Assembly (NCBI RefSeq): GCF_003367505.1 | Contig: NZ_PXXX01000010.1 | Coordinates: 310,001 to 374,000 of the forward strand | Origin: Lysinibacillus capsici | GTDB taxonomy: Bacteria; Bacillota; Bacilli; Bacillales_A; Planococcaceae | DNA: 64,000 nucleotides | Reading direction: 5' to 3' | In this document: piece by piece, positions 54,645 through 63,457 of the stretch | How the letters are laid out: each line of letters begins with the position of its first letter | How positions within the stretch are numbered: the stretch's first letter is position 1 | Notes under the pieces: model-generated | Told to the model about the DNA's origin: nothing | What the model saw: the letters and a program-made list of their open reading frames with translations, nothing else | Database searches by the model: none | Made by a program: the position numbers and the translations under genes

Positions 54645-54680
54645 ATAGGCGCCCATACAAATGAAGTATGGTGCGCCTAT
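54645..54680 (-). terminator. large hairpin between pilO and pilD
   Basis: ATAGGCGC (54645-54652) pairs with GCGCCTAT (54673-54680), extended by CATAC/GTATG inside. No T-run follows on the minus strand, so RNA processing or stabilisation is as likely as termination. Confidence 0.5.
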
Positions 54681-54688
54681 CAATAAAG

Positions 54689-55381
54689 TTATTGTTGTTC
54701 TTCGTAATAGAACGTCGTCACTTGCACTGTTGCCTTTAACGTAAGATCTGCATCTTTCTCAAGCTGTGCCTGCTCTCCAGGCAATTTAAATTCAATCTTA
54801 TCGGTTTTCATGATACGCTCTAATTGTTCAACCTCCTGTAAAAAGCTTTCAAGAGAATTAAAATCAAGCGCACCCACCTCTAATATAAAAGTAACAAGCT
54901 TTAAATTAGTTGGTAAAGAGTCCTTCGAAAGAGATGCAATCGGTGTAGTAGTCTCCTTGTTCTCCTGATCACCATTGACCTCTGCTTCAGCCTGCTCCAA
55001 CATATTAAGATCATTCGATTCATCTGAAGGTGTCACAGTGCCGTCCTCACCTTGAACAGTTAAAGACAGTACACGAGTTCCTGTCACCTCTTCAATCTCA
55101 GCTAAATCAAGAATAATCTTTTCAACGGCTCTTGTTACAGGTAGCTTTTGTCTTAAGGCTAATATATTGATAGTAGGCTGTCCCTGCTCTTTGTCTAATT
55201 GTGCTAGTTGTTCTTTGACACTAGCTAATTCTTGCTGCACCTGCAATACATTACTCTCTTTTTCATTCACTTCATCCAATTTTGGTGAAAGCAAATAATA
55301 ATACAGCGCAAATAAAATAGCAGCTATCAGCGCCAGTAACAAGATCATAGACGAATTTTTACTACTCGTTAATTTATTCAT
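54689..55381 (-). CDS. pilO: PilO-like type IV pilus assembly protein
   Basis: A 230-residue bitopic protein: membrane segment at residues 12-29, coiled coil to about 65 (LDEVNEKESNVLQVQQELA), then a ferredoxin-like domain interrupted by an acidic linker (residues 118-145). Topology and position after pilN fit PilO, the inner-membrane alignment subcomplex partner. Sequence conservation in this family is low. Its ATG overlaps the pilN stop. Confidence 0.82.
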   Translation of the reverse strand: MNKLTSSKNSSMILLLALIAAILFALYYYLLSPKLDEVNEKESNVLQVQQELASVKEQLAQLDKEQGQPTINILALRQKLPVTRAVEKIILDLAEIEEVTGTRVLSLTVQGEDGTVTPSDESNDLNMLEQAEAEVNGDQENKETTTPIASLSKDSLPTNLKLVTFILEVGALDFNSLESFLQEVEQLERIMKTDKIEFKLPGEQAQLEKDADLTLKATVQVTTFYYEEQQ

Positions 55382-55971
55382 GAGCGTCGTCCTCCAGCTA
55401 AATACATAAAATCGATTGTCGCTGTAATGGACACTGAATATCGCGGTACTTCTTTAAATTTTTGTTGGGGTGTTAACACCCTTTGTTCACCTAGCTCTAT
55501 TTCAAAGTTTGAGACAGTGTTAATTTGAGCATCTGTAAAATAGCTACTCATTAAAAGTCGCTCCACATATTTCGATATATCTGTCATCGTTTCAAAATCC
55601 ACTTCAATATTCACCGAGTTCTCTCCGAAAACATAGCTACGTAAATAGGAATGAGTTGGTAATAAAGTTTTTGTTTCATCAATTAACGGTGTTACAGGAT
55701 AAGAAACGCTTTGAATAAAAGTTACTGACTTTTCCAACGAACCCTGATCGACATTTTGTCGTGCGTCTAGCTCTTGCTGCAATTGATCAAGCTGTGTTGT
55801 TAATGCCTGTTCCTCTGCAGTCAATCGTGACAATTCACTATTGGATGTAAAAAATAAAAAAAGTAAATAAGCTACAATAAGTCCCACAATGACAATCACC
55901 AAGCTATAAAAAAGCTTGGGAGAGGTTGTTCTTTTTTCAAGTTGTGGTAAGAGGTTTATATCTGGAACCAT
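55378..55971 (-). CDS. pilN: PilN-like type IV pilus assembly protein
   Basis: A 197-residue bitopic protein: the short N-terminal VPDINLLPQLEKR is the conserved PilN segment that binds the groove of PilM; membrane segment at about 22-42, coiled coil to about 75 and a periplasm-type ferredoxin-like domain facing the wall. Starts one base into the pilM stop (TAATG). Confidence 0.88.
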   Translation of the reverse strand: MVPDINLLPQLEKRTTSPKLFYSLVIVIVGLIVAYLLFLFFTSNSELSRLTAEEQALTTQLDQLQQELDARQNVDQGSLEKSVTFIQSVSYPVTPLIDETKTLLPTHSYLRSYVFGENSVNIEVDFETMTDISKYVERLLMSSYFTDAQINTVSNFEIELGEQRVLTPQQKFKEVPRYSVSITATIDFMYLAGGRRS

Positions 55972-56945
55972 TAACGAACCTCCTTCAAAGCTAAGCCAAG
56001 CAACGTTGAAAATTCTCGCTTAAAGCGCGGAAACGATTTCTCAATTTTTTTCCCATCGACAACCCTTAGTGGTGGTTCTAAATTAGAAGCGAGTAAGTTC
56101 CCAATTGATTTCAATAGTGGGTTATCGCCAAGCATGATAATTTCATCCACTGTTTTTTCACCTTTATGTAAAGAAAACTTAAAGAAATTCATCATCCGAT
56201 CAATCTCCAAAACCTGATCCATTACGACCATTTGATAATTCTCTGATTCGCCATTATAGATAAATTGATAGCTAGACTCATTCTCTTTCTTCCCCTGCCA
56301 TTGCGTCATATCTACTTCAATAGTTTGATAGCGCAAAAACTCCACTTGGCCATTGGAAAAAATACTGATGGAGAGTTCATTAATCGACCATTCTGCAATT
56401 AAATATGTTTTATTAGGCATTAATAAGGACATGTGCTCTAATAAACGTATATTACAAAGCGCACGAATATCGGCAGCTTCGGGTTCTAATGAAACATCTA
56501 ACAGCATCCCAACCAGTTTCGTAATCTCTTCAGAAGGTGCAGCAAATAAGATAGCCTTGCCGTCCTCGGCATCTGCATCATACACATCAATTAAAGGGTC
56601 TTGAAATGGTAAATGAATAGAATGTCCCAATTCCATTTCAGCATATCCTCTTAATTCCTGAGGCTTTACATCTTTAGGGTGCTCAAAGTTTTTTAATAGA
56701 ACCGTCGTATCAGGGACAAACATACGAACAGCCTGTTTTTTCCCTGTCCATTTCATTACTTGCTCTTTAATTACCTCAAAAAGAGCTACCTCATCGATAA
56801 TAGTTCCATTTTCAACGATTCCAGCTGCTAAAGGGTATTCATAGCCCTGCCACTGATTAGGCTCTGGTCCTTTCGCCACAATCGCACGTAGCACATAATC
56901 CTTCAGTTCAATCGAAACATGCGACTTTCTTTTTCTCTTAAACAT
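55971..56945 (-). CDS. pilM: PilM-like actin-fold type IV pilus protein
   Basis: A 324-residue cytoplasmic ATPase-fold protein. HVSIELKDYVLRAIVAKG at the start and VLLKNFEHPKDVKPQELRGYAE near 88 are the PilM pattern; MELGHSIHLPFQDPLIDVY follows. It recruits PilN on the inner face of the membrane. ATG 56945 is 9 bases after GGAGG; the open frame to 56990 is not used. Preceded by a long hairpin after the second prepilin gene. Confidence 0.88.
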   Translation of the reverse strand: MFKRKRKSHVSIELKDYVLRAIVAKGPEPNQWQGYEYPLAAGIVENGTIIDEVALFEVIKEQVMKWTGKKQAVRMFVPDTTVLLKNFEHPKDVKPQELRGYAEMELGHSIHLPFQDPLIDVYDADAEDGKAILFAAPSEEITKLVGMLLDVSLEPEAADIRALCNIRLLEHMSLLMPNKTYLIAEWSINELSISIFSNGQVEFLRYQTIEVDMTQWQGKKENESSYQFIYNGESENYQMVVMDQVLEIDRMMNFFKFSLHKGEKTVDEIIMLGDNPLLKSIGNLLASNLEPPLRVVDGKKIEKSFPRFKREFSTLLGLALKEVR

Positions 56946-57003
56946 GTGAAAAGACCTCCTTATCCTACTCAGTATAAATGATTTTTTCAATTAGTCATCC
57001 ATT

Positions 57004-57044
57004 TCCCAGCCAGAAACGCAAATTTTCTTGCGCTTCTGAGTGGG
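57004..57044 (-). other. long imperfect hairpin between prepilin gene and pilM
   Basis: The CCCA...AGAA.CGCAA arm (57005-57021) pairs with TTGCG.TTCT...TGGG (57028-57044) around a 6-base loop, with two interior mismatched stretches. There is no T-run on the minus strand. Placed right after a pilin gene, such a structure may stabilise pilin mRNA or reduce read-through. Confidence 0.5.
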
Positions 57045-57060
57045 TTGGGAGGACTGATTA

Positions 57061-57510
57061 TTACTCTTCAGGTTTATTTTCTTCTGTAGGCTTTACTTCA
57101 GCTTTTGTTAATAATTTATTTAGTTCTTTTTCCGTTATTTGTGTCCCCTTGATTTGGAACTCACTTGTTTTAAGTTCTCCGAATCTATCATAAGTTATTT
57201 TCCAATCCTTACCGTCATATTCAGCTGCTGAATCTTTCAAATCAATTCCGTCTACAAATGGTGCTAATGCTTTTGCATCACATTTACCATCTTTACAAGC
57301 CCCATCAATATAAGCAATCTTTGCTCCTGAAAGAATATTTGATGCTTCTGCTAAAATTGCACGGTCCTTCGACTTATTAATAATATTACCAATTGCAGGT
57401 ACAGCGATTGCTGCAATAATTGCTAGAATAACAATTACAGCTAATAGTTCAACTAATGTTAAACCTTTCTCATTTTTCAATAGTTTTTTATTTTTCCACT
57501 TTTTTAACAT
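57061..57510 (-). CDS. type IV prepilin (pilin 2)
   Basis: A 149-residue prepilin. Leader of 16 basic residues ending KNEKG, then the mature end LTLVELLAVIVILAIIAAIA with Glu5; cleavage after Gly16 by PilD. The globular part has a Cys pair in GACKDGKCDAKA and an acidic tail PTEENKPEE. AAGGAGG lies 7 bases before ATG 57510. Tandem with a second prepilin sharing the same N-terminal segment. Could be the major pilin or a minor one. Confidence 0.9.
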   Translation of the reverse strand: MLKKWKNKKLLKNEKGLTLVELLAVIVILAIIAAIAVPAIGNIINKSKDRAILAEASNILSGAKIAYIDGACKDGKCDAKALAPFVDGIDLKDSAAEYDGKDWKITYDRFGELKTSEFQIKGTQITEKELNKLLTKAEVKPTEENKPEE

Positions 57511-57566
57511 TTTGAAATCCTCCTTAATAGTTTTATATGAAGTGTGTGTACACGCGCTTCTGAACA

Positions 57567-58043
57567 TTATGGCGAAGCTGCACAATCTCGCCCAATACAT
57601 TTGCCACCGGTTCCCTTGCTGCCTTTACGAATATCGTCTGCAATATGCTGTAAGGTGGCATTATCAAAATTTATATATTTTCCATTGCTGTAATAAATCG
57701 CATGCGCATTGAAGTAGTAGGTGCCCTCGATAAATTGGACATTGGCACTCTGACCTTCTTTATCTGCCTCTAATATTTTGCCAGCACTGTCTAAATAACC
57801 GCCAGATACTAATTTTTCCACTTCGACGATTTGCCATTGATCAGCGGTTGGATGCTCCATAAAATAAAACTGCGCGGCATGAATAACATTAATGGCATCT
57901 GCTTTTAATGCCTTATAACGTGAATTATCAATGACATTACTTATAGCTGGAATTGCAATGGCAGCAACGATAGCTAGAATAACAATGACTGCCAATAACT
58001 CGACTAATGTCAAGCCCTTTTCGTTCTTTACCCTAATTTCCAT
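57567..58043 (-). CDS. type IV prepilin (pilin 1)
   Basis: A 158-residue prepilin with a short leader MEIRVKNEKG, cleaved before LTLVELLAVIVILAIVAAIA (Glu5 present). The mature globular domain ends GGKCIGRDCAASP, a likely disulfide loop like those at pilin C termini. AAGGAGAG is 6 bases before ATG. It precedes pilin 2 by 56 bases and follows pilC after a 125-base gap that may hold its own promoter. Confidence 0.9.
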   Translation of the reverse strand: MEIRVKNEKGLTLVELLAVIVILAIVAAIAIPAISNVIDNSRYKALKADAINVIHAAQFYFMEHPTADQWQIVEVEKLVSGGYLDSAGKILEADKEGQSANVQFIEGTYYFNAHAIYYSNGKYINFDNATLQHIADDIRKGSKGTGGKCIGRDCAASP

Positions 58044-58168
58044 GTCCAGTCTCTCCTTTAATACTTAACCATGAAGATACCTACTTGCCGCTTCCTTTTG
58101 TTAGCAAATCTAAGTAGATATTTCCCATTAAGCGGAACAAAAGGGCATCCATATAAATATTGTAAACA

Positions 58169-59374
58169 TTACATATTTTCATATAGTTGGAACATTGGTA
58201 AGAATATAGCCGCAACGATGACTCCTACAACTAGAGCCAGTACCACAATCATTAAAGGCTCAATGAGTGACTTCATGGTATCGACGGCACGGTTTACTTC
58301 CTCTTCATAAAAATCAGCGATCTTTTCGAGCATGTAATCCAAGGACCCTGTTTTCTCGCCAATTGATGTCATTTGTGTTACAAGCGGTGGAAATAGCCAG
58401 CTTTTTTCAAGTGGCTCTGATAATGTGCCACCCTTTTCTAAATTATCGCGCGCTTCCAGTACTACTTTCCCCATTACCGGATTACCACCAACCTTTTCGA
58501 CAATTGTTAAGGCTTGTAAGATTGGTACGGAGCTGCTAAAGAGTGTTGACAAGGTTCTTGTCATTCTCGCGATAATATCCTTTTGCAAAAGCTGTCCAAA
58601 GATTGGCATACGCAGTAAAAATACATTGACGGCATAATGAAACTCTTTATTATTTTTATAGAAATAGTGAAGGCCCACTACTAATACCAATAGCCCTAAA
58701 ATCACAAGGTACCAAAACTGAATGAGCCAATCACTAATACCCACTACAATGACCGTTATTAACGGCATTTCCAAATTCATTTCTTTAAATGCATCCATAA
58801 AGGTTGGCACAATAAACACCATTAAAAACATACCAACCACTAGTGTTAAAATCGATAAAATCGCTGGATAGGTCATGGCAGATTGAATTTTTTTCTTAAT
58901 GTTGTATTGCTTCTCTAGTGTGCTTGCAAGACGATCTAATGTATCGTCGACGTTCCCTGTAGCCTCACCAGCACGCATCATATTGACAAATAGCAATGGG
59001 AACACTTTTGGGTGTTTGCCTGCTGCATCTGAAAATGCCATACCATTTCGAATATCCTCTTCAACCTGCATCAATGCTCGCTTTAGTGGTTTACTCCGTG
59101 TTTGCTCACCCAAAATATGGGTCGCTTCAACCACAGGAACGCCAGCACGAATTAATGTCGCATATTGTCGACAATAAATAACAAATTCCTGGTGCTTTAC
59201 TTTTGTCCCAAAAGCAATATCTTTATGTAAAATGCTATTTGACTCCTGAAGTTCTCGTGCATTAATTCCTTGTGCTCGAAGCTTTTCCATGGCTACCTTT
59301 TTATTCGGTGCCTCGATAATGCCCTTTTTAGGTGCTCCTGTTTTGGTCCGACCACTATAACGAAATATCGTCAA
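58169..59374 (-). CDS. pilC: type IV pilus inner-membrane platform protein PilC (GspF family)
   Basis: A 401-residue membrane protein with two GspF repeats: first FVIYCRQYATLIRAGVPVVEA near 60 and the membrane segment ILTLVVGMFLMVFIVPTFMD near 170; second MTRTLSTLFSSSVPILQAL near 265 and final segment LALVVGVIVAAIFLPMFQLY. It transmits motor rotation to pilin assembly. TTG start overlaps the pilT stop (TTGA) and has GGTGA upstream. Confidence 0.94.
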   Translation of the reverse strand: MTIFRYSGRTKTGAPKKGIIEAPNKKVAMEKLRAQGINARELQESNSILHKDIAFGTKVKHQEFVIYCRQYATLIRAGVPVVEATHILGEQTRSKPLKRALMQVEEDIRNGMAFSDAAGKHPKVFPLLFVNMMRAGEATGNVDDTLDRLASTLEKQYNIKKKIQSAMTYPAILSILTLVVGMFLMVFIVPTFMDAFKEMNLEMPLITVIVVGISDWLIQFWYLVILGLLVLVVGLHYFYKNNKEFHYAVNVFLLRMPIFGQLLQKDIIARMTRTLSTLFSSSVPILQALTIVEKVGGNPVMGKVVLEARDNLEKGGTLSEPLEKSWLFPPLVTQMTSIGEKTGSLDYMLEKIADFYEEEVNRAVDTMKSLIEPLMIVVLALVVGVIVAAIFLPMFQLYENM

Positions 59375-60417
59375 CTATAATCACCAGCGTTCATATATGG
59401 TCTTGCATCCTCTAGTGAAATCTTACCTGTGGTAATTAGGTGTTGCATGGAATATTCCAATGTGTGCATACCCAATGCTTTACTTGTCTGCATCACACTT
59501 GGAATTTGGTGAATTTTTTCGTTACGAATTAAATTTGAAATAGCAGGTGCCTGTACTAAAATTTCTGTCGCAGCAATACGCCCTTTTACATCCTTACGTA
59601 CAAATAAACGCTGAGAAACAATACCTTGTAGTACATTCGCAAGCTGCACACGAATTTGACTCTGCTGATGTGGTGGAAATACATCGATAATACGGTCGAT
59701 CGTCGTTGGTGCACTACTTGTATGCAGTGTAGCCATAACTAAATGCCCTGTTTCAGCAGCCGTAATAGCCGTTGAAATGGTTTCATAATCTCGCATCTCC
59801 CCAACTAAAATAATATCTGGGTCTTGACGTAATGATGCACGTAAACCATTGGCAAAGCTCATTGTATCGACACCAATCTCACGTTGATTGATGACAGACT
59901 TCTTATGTGTATGCAAATATTCAATTGGATCCTCTAACGTAATAATATGTTTAGATCTTGTTTCATTGATGTGATCTATCATTGCTGCCAAGGTAGTTGA
60001 TTTCCCTGAGCCTGTTGGGCCAGTTACTAAAATTAAGCCTTGTGGTTTTTCCGCAAGCTTATATAACACCTGTGGCATATTGAGTGCTTCAATAGAAGGA
60101 ATTTTAGCCTCAATTAAACGAGCTGCAATCGTCACTTCATTTCGCTGATGGTATGCATTGACACGGAATCGACATTTCCCAGGCAATGAAAAGTTAAAGT
60201 CCGTTTCTCCCTTATCCTCAAATTCCTGTTGTTTATGGACAGGAAGAATGACCTTTACCATTGCCTTCAAATCCTCTGTTTCAAGTGGGATTGTGCCATA
60301 ATGCTCTAGTTGCCCATGGATACGATATACTGGTGGAATACCTTTTGTTAAATGAAGATCAGATGCTTTTTCTTCAAATGCACGTGTTAATAATTCAACG
60401 ATTGAATATGCTGTCAT
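59371..60417 (-). CDS. pilT: type IV pilus retraction ATPase PilT
   Basis: A 348-residue hexameric ATPase: Walker A GPTGSGKSTT near 133, Asp box ITLEDPIEYLH, Walker B RQDPDIILVGEMRDYET near 197 and His box GHLVMATLHTSSAPTTIDRI near 221; C-terminal part IRNEKIHQIPS near 290 as in PilT rather than PilB. It depolymerises pili and powers twitching. ATG 60417 follows AGGGGTGA; GTG 60426 is an alternative. 11 bases after pilB. Confidence 0.95.
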   Translation of the reverse strand: MTAYSIVELLTRAFEEKASDLHLTKGIPPVYRIHGQLEHYGTIPLETEDLKAMVKVILPVHKQQEFEDKGETDFNFSLPGKCRFRVNAYHQRNEVTIAARLIEAKIPSIEALNMPQVLYKLAEKPQGLILVTGPTGSGKSTTLAAMIDHINETRSKHIITLEDPIEYLHTHKKSVINQREIGVDTMSFANGLRASLRQDPDIILVGEMRDYETISTAITAAETGHLVMATLHTSSAPTTIDRIIDVFPPHQQSQIRVQLANVLQGIVSQRLFVRKDVKGRIAATEILVQAPAISNLIRNEKIHQIPSVMQTSKALGMHTLEYSMQHLITTGKISLEDARPYMNAGDYS

Positions 60418-60428
60418 TTTTTTCACCC

Positions 60429-62099
60429 CTAGTCTGCACTTGCAACACGTAATATTTCTGAAGTGGTTGTTTGGCCTGCTACAACCTTTTGTAATCCATC
60501 CACTAATAGGGTATGGTAGCCTTTTTCTTTCATATAATCGCGGAGGACGCGATCACCAACACGATTTAAAATCATATCCTTTATTTGGCGATCAACAGGG
60601 AGGATTTCATGAATCGCCATACGTCCTCTGTAGCCTGTTTGATTGCAGGCAGGACATCCACGCCCTTTTTTACCATGTGTTACACCTTCCACCCCATTCT
60701 CTTCAAGTATTTCTAGTTCACGAGAAGTGAATATATATGGTTCAGCACAATCACGACAAACTTTTCGTACAAGACGTTGCGCCATGATTCCTACAAGGGA
60801 AGAGGATAATAAAAATGGCTCGATCCCCATGTCATGGAGCCGTGAGATAGATTCGATGGCACTGTTAGTATGCAGTGTACTTAATACTAAATGGCCTGTT
60901 AGTGAAGCACGGATAGCAATTTGAGCTGTTTCAAGATCACGAATTTCCCCTACCATTACAATGTCGGGGTCCTGTCGTAAAATTGAGCGTAACCCTACCG
61001 CAAATGTTAAGCCGACTTCCTCTTTTACTTGAATCTGATTGATACCATCTAACTGATATTCCACTGGGTCCTCAACCGTAATTATGTTGACGCCTTCTTC
61101 ATTTAAATGAGAAAGGGCCGCATATAACGTAGAGGACTTACCTGAGCCTGTTGGTCCAGTAATCAGCATCATACCGTTTGGATGGGCTATCATTTTCCTG
61201 AAAAGTGCTTCATTACTTGCACTAAAGCCTAATTTATCAATATCATTGGCTGAATTAGTTAAATCTAAAATACGCATAACTACCTTTTCACCATAAACTG
61301 TTGGTAGTGTAGCTAAACGGATATCGACAGGTCTAAAATTAACATTGGTTTTAATACGTCCATCCTGCGGAATACGATTTTCTGTAATATTTAAATTCCC
61401 CATAATTTTAATACGCGCCAATACGACGTTTTGCATGTGCTTTGGCAAGGATCGCTCAGTACGTAGCACACCATCTACCCGATAGCGGACACGAAGCTCT
61501 GTTTCTTGCGGATCAAAATGGATATCACTAGCGCGCTGTGCGACACCATTCGCAATAATTTGATTCACTAAACGAACAATAGGTGAATCCTCATTCTCTA
61601 TTTCCTCTTGTGTTTCCGTACTTGTGGCAGCCAAATCCAACATTGCCGCATCCATTGATTCCTGTAAATCATAGTATTTTGTTATCGTCCGATATAAATC
61701 ATCTTTTGCCGCAATACTTGTCTCGATTTGACAGCCTGTCGTCATACGAACTTCCTCAATGGCGAAATAATCCATTGGGTCTTCCATTGCAATAAACAAT
61801 TTATTTTTTTCTTTGCGAATCGGCATAATATTTGTCCGCTTTGCCAGCTCCGCTGGAATTAGCTGTAATAATTCGGGACTAATTGAAAACTGATTCAGGC
61901 TGATATGAGGGATACCAAGCTGGAATTCTAAGACTTCAATAAGCTGCTGCTCTGTTAAGAAATTTTCTTTGATAAGGAAATCTCCAAGCTTCTCATTTTT
62001 CATCTTAGTAGTTAATGCGTACTCAAGCTGGTCAGCTGTGATAACACCTGATTCCACCAGTAAATCCCCTAAACGTTTACGCCCTGGCTTCATTGCCAT
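60429..62099 (-). CDS. pilB: type IV pilus extension ATPase PilB
   Basis: A 556-residue assembly ATPase. N-terminal MshEN/T2SSE-N domain with RLGDLLVESGVITADQLEYAL and its second half LGDFLIKENFLTEQQLIEVL, then Walker A GPTGSGKSSTL near 318, ITVEDPVEYQLDG, Walker B RQDPDIVMVGEIRDLET near 385, GHLVLSTLHTNSAIESI, and the tetracysteine zinc motif CRDC...CPACNQTGYRGR near 455-495. It drives pilus growth through PilC. ATG 62099 is 6 bases after GGAGGT. Confidence 0.95.
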   Translation of the reverse strand: MAMKPGRKRLGDLLVESGVITADQLEYALTTKMKNEKLGDFLIKENFLTEQQLIEVLEFQLGIPHISLNQFSISPELLQLIPAELAKRTNIMPIRKEKNKLFIAMEDPMDYFAIEEVRMTTGCQIETSIAAKDDLYRTITKYYDLQESMDAAMLDLAATSTETQEEIENEDSPIVRLVNQIIANGVAQRASDIHFDPQETELRVRYRVDGVLRTERSLPKHMQNVVLARIKIMGNLNITENRIPQDGRIKTNVNFRPVDIRLATLPTVYGEKVVMRILDLTNSANDIDKLGFSASNEALFRKMIAHPNGMMLITGPTGSGKSSTLYAALSHLNEEGVNIITVEDPVEYQLDGINQIQVKEEVGLTFAVGLRSILRQDPDIVMVGEIRDLETAQIAIRASLTGHLVLSTLHTNSAIESISRLHDMGIEPFLLSSSLVGIMAQRLVRKVCRDCAEPYIFTSRELEILEENGVEGVTHGKKGRGCPACNQTGYRGRMAIHEILPVDRQIKDMILNRVGDRVLRDYMKEKGYHTLLVDGLQKVVAGQTTTSEILRVASAD

Positions 62100-62116
62100 A
62101 AACATACCTCCAATCG

Positions 62117-63448
62117 TTAAGGACTTGTTTGTACAAAATTACCACCCTTATCATAGTAGCCATAGACAATTTCTGGTCCATCTTCTTGCTTTGTTTCCTC
62201 TGATTTTGAAGGTTTCACATCAGGCAAACCATTACCATCTAAATCCACTTCTAAATCAGGATCTGTTGCACCCGCCCCTACGTTCTGAGTAGGCGTTGTG
62301 ATAATAACAGGCTCCTGCGAAGAACGCATAACAATTCGATTTTGAGGTGCATAATAATCTCTACTAATGAATTGTTCTTCTGTTGCTCCATTCTCTACAA
62401 TGGAACGATATACTTCCACTCTTGAACCCTCTTTACCCTCTTGCTCCACTCTTTCTTGTCCAGTCTTTAACTCCTTCGAATAGCGATAAATAATGCGTGG
62501 CTTTACAATTTTATCCTTACTAACACGTACTGTGATGTCCTTGTCTTTCGCGGCTGCAAAAACTTCTATCTTTAATTGATTACCCTCTATAGATGCTTTC
62601 AGTTTACCGAGCTGCTCAGACCGATTAATAAATTGTAAGTCTTTTGCTAATGCTGCATTGATATCTGCCTCAATTCCCTGTTGCAAATAGCTTGGATTTA
62701 TTTCCTGAGAGTGTCTTTCTAAAATTTCGTAATCCGTTTGAAGAATTACACTATATAGCATTGATGCCACAAAATCTAAACCTGCATCATTGACAACCCC
62801 AGCCTGTTCACCTAAAAGTGTAAGCAACGAGATGGATTGATTTGGAACTAGATTTACATCATTTAATAACGGAATGATTTTTGCTACTCCTTGACTATTT
62901 GCTGGTAGCTCGGCAATCTGAAAGGCAATCCTTTCCCCGGTTTGCATGGAACCTTCATTGATAACGGCTTCGACCTTATGCTCCTTCAAATAGCTGGCTT
63001 GTAAGATTAGTTTCTGGAGTGTTTTATCTGTATCCCAAACACCTGCTTCATCTATTTGTTGCGTAATCGCTTCATTGACGGTAACAGGAATGGGAATATG
63101 AACTACTTTTTCTTTTTGCCAAAAAGCATACCAAGGCTTTTTTGTCAGTATTTCGTACTGAGCAATAGCTGCTGATGGATCAAAAACAAATTGTTTCGAG
63201 TCAATGGTTTTGGCTATACCATCACTAACAATTTTCATTTCGGCACCTTGCCATTCTGAAATTGCATTTTGTAGCGTAGTTGCTAAATCTACTGTTTTCA
63301 CATCATGGATCTCAATACCCCCAATGGTTGAAGATTTAGGACCTTCTTTAGCAAAAACTGTGTCATTTAGCACAAATGATGGAACAAAAAATCCCACAAC
63401 TAGAACAATTACCAAAAACAAGCTAATTATTTTTATGTATGTTTTCAT
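62117..63448 (-). CDS. secreted VanW/G5-domain protein at the head of the pilus operon
   Basis: A 443-residue exported protein: signal peptide or anchor to about residue 35 (IISLFLVIVLVVGFFV), an N-terminal domain of about 150 residues, a VanW-like core (ASMLYSVILQTDYEILERHS, NPSYLQQGIEADI near 240-270), a G5 domain (IIYRYSKELKTGQERVEQEG near 335 to RIVMR), and a short Asp-rich loop DLDGNGLPDVKPS. G5 domains bind cell-wall sugars in other proteins. First gene of the leftward pil operon, 17 bases before pilB. Role in guiding the pilus through the wall is inference. ATG 63448 follows AAAGGA. Confidence 0.75.
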   Translation of the reverse strand: MKTYIKIISLFLVIVLVVGFFVPSFVLNDTVFAKEGPKSSTIGGIEIHDVKTVDLATTLQNAISEWQGAEMKIVSDGIAKTIDSKQFVFDPSAAIAQYEILTKKPWYAFWQKEKVVHIPIPVTVNEAITQQIDEAGVWDTDKTLQKLILQASYLKEHKVEAVINEGSMQTGERIAFQIAELPANSQGVAKIIPLLNDVNLVPNQSISLLTLLGEQAGVVNDAGLDFVASMLYSVILQTDYEILERHSQEINPSYLQQGIEADINAALAKDLQFINRSEQLGKLKASIEGNQLKIEVFAAAKDKDITVRVSKDKIVKPRIIYRYSKELKTGQERVEQEGKEGSRVEVYRSIVENGATEEQFISRDYYAPQNRIVMRSSQEPVIITTPTQNVGAGATDPDLEVDLDGNGLPDVKPSKSEETKQEDGPEIVYGYYDKGGNFVQTSP

Positions 63449-63457
63449 CCACATCAT

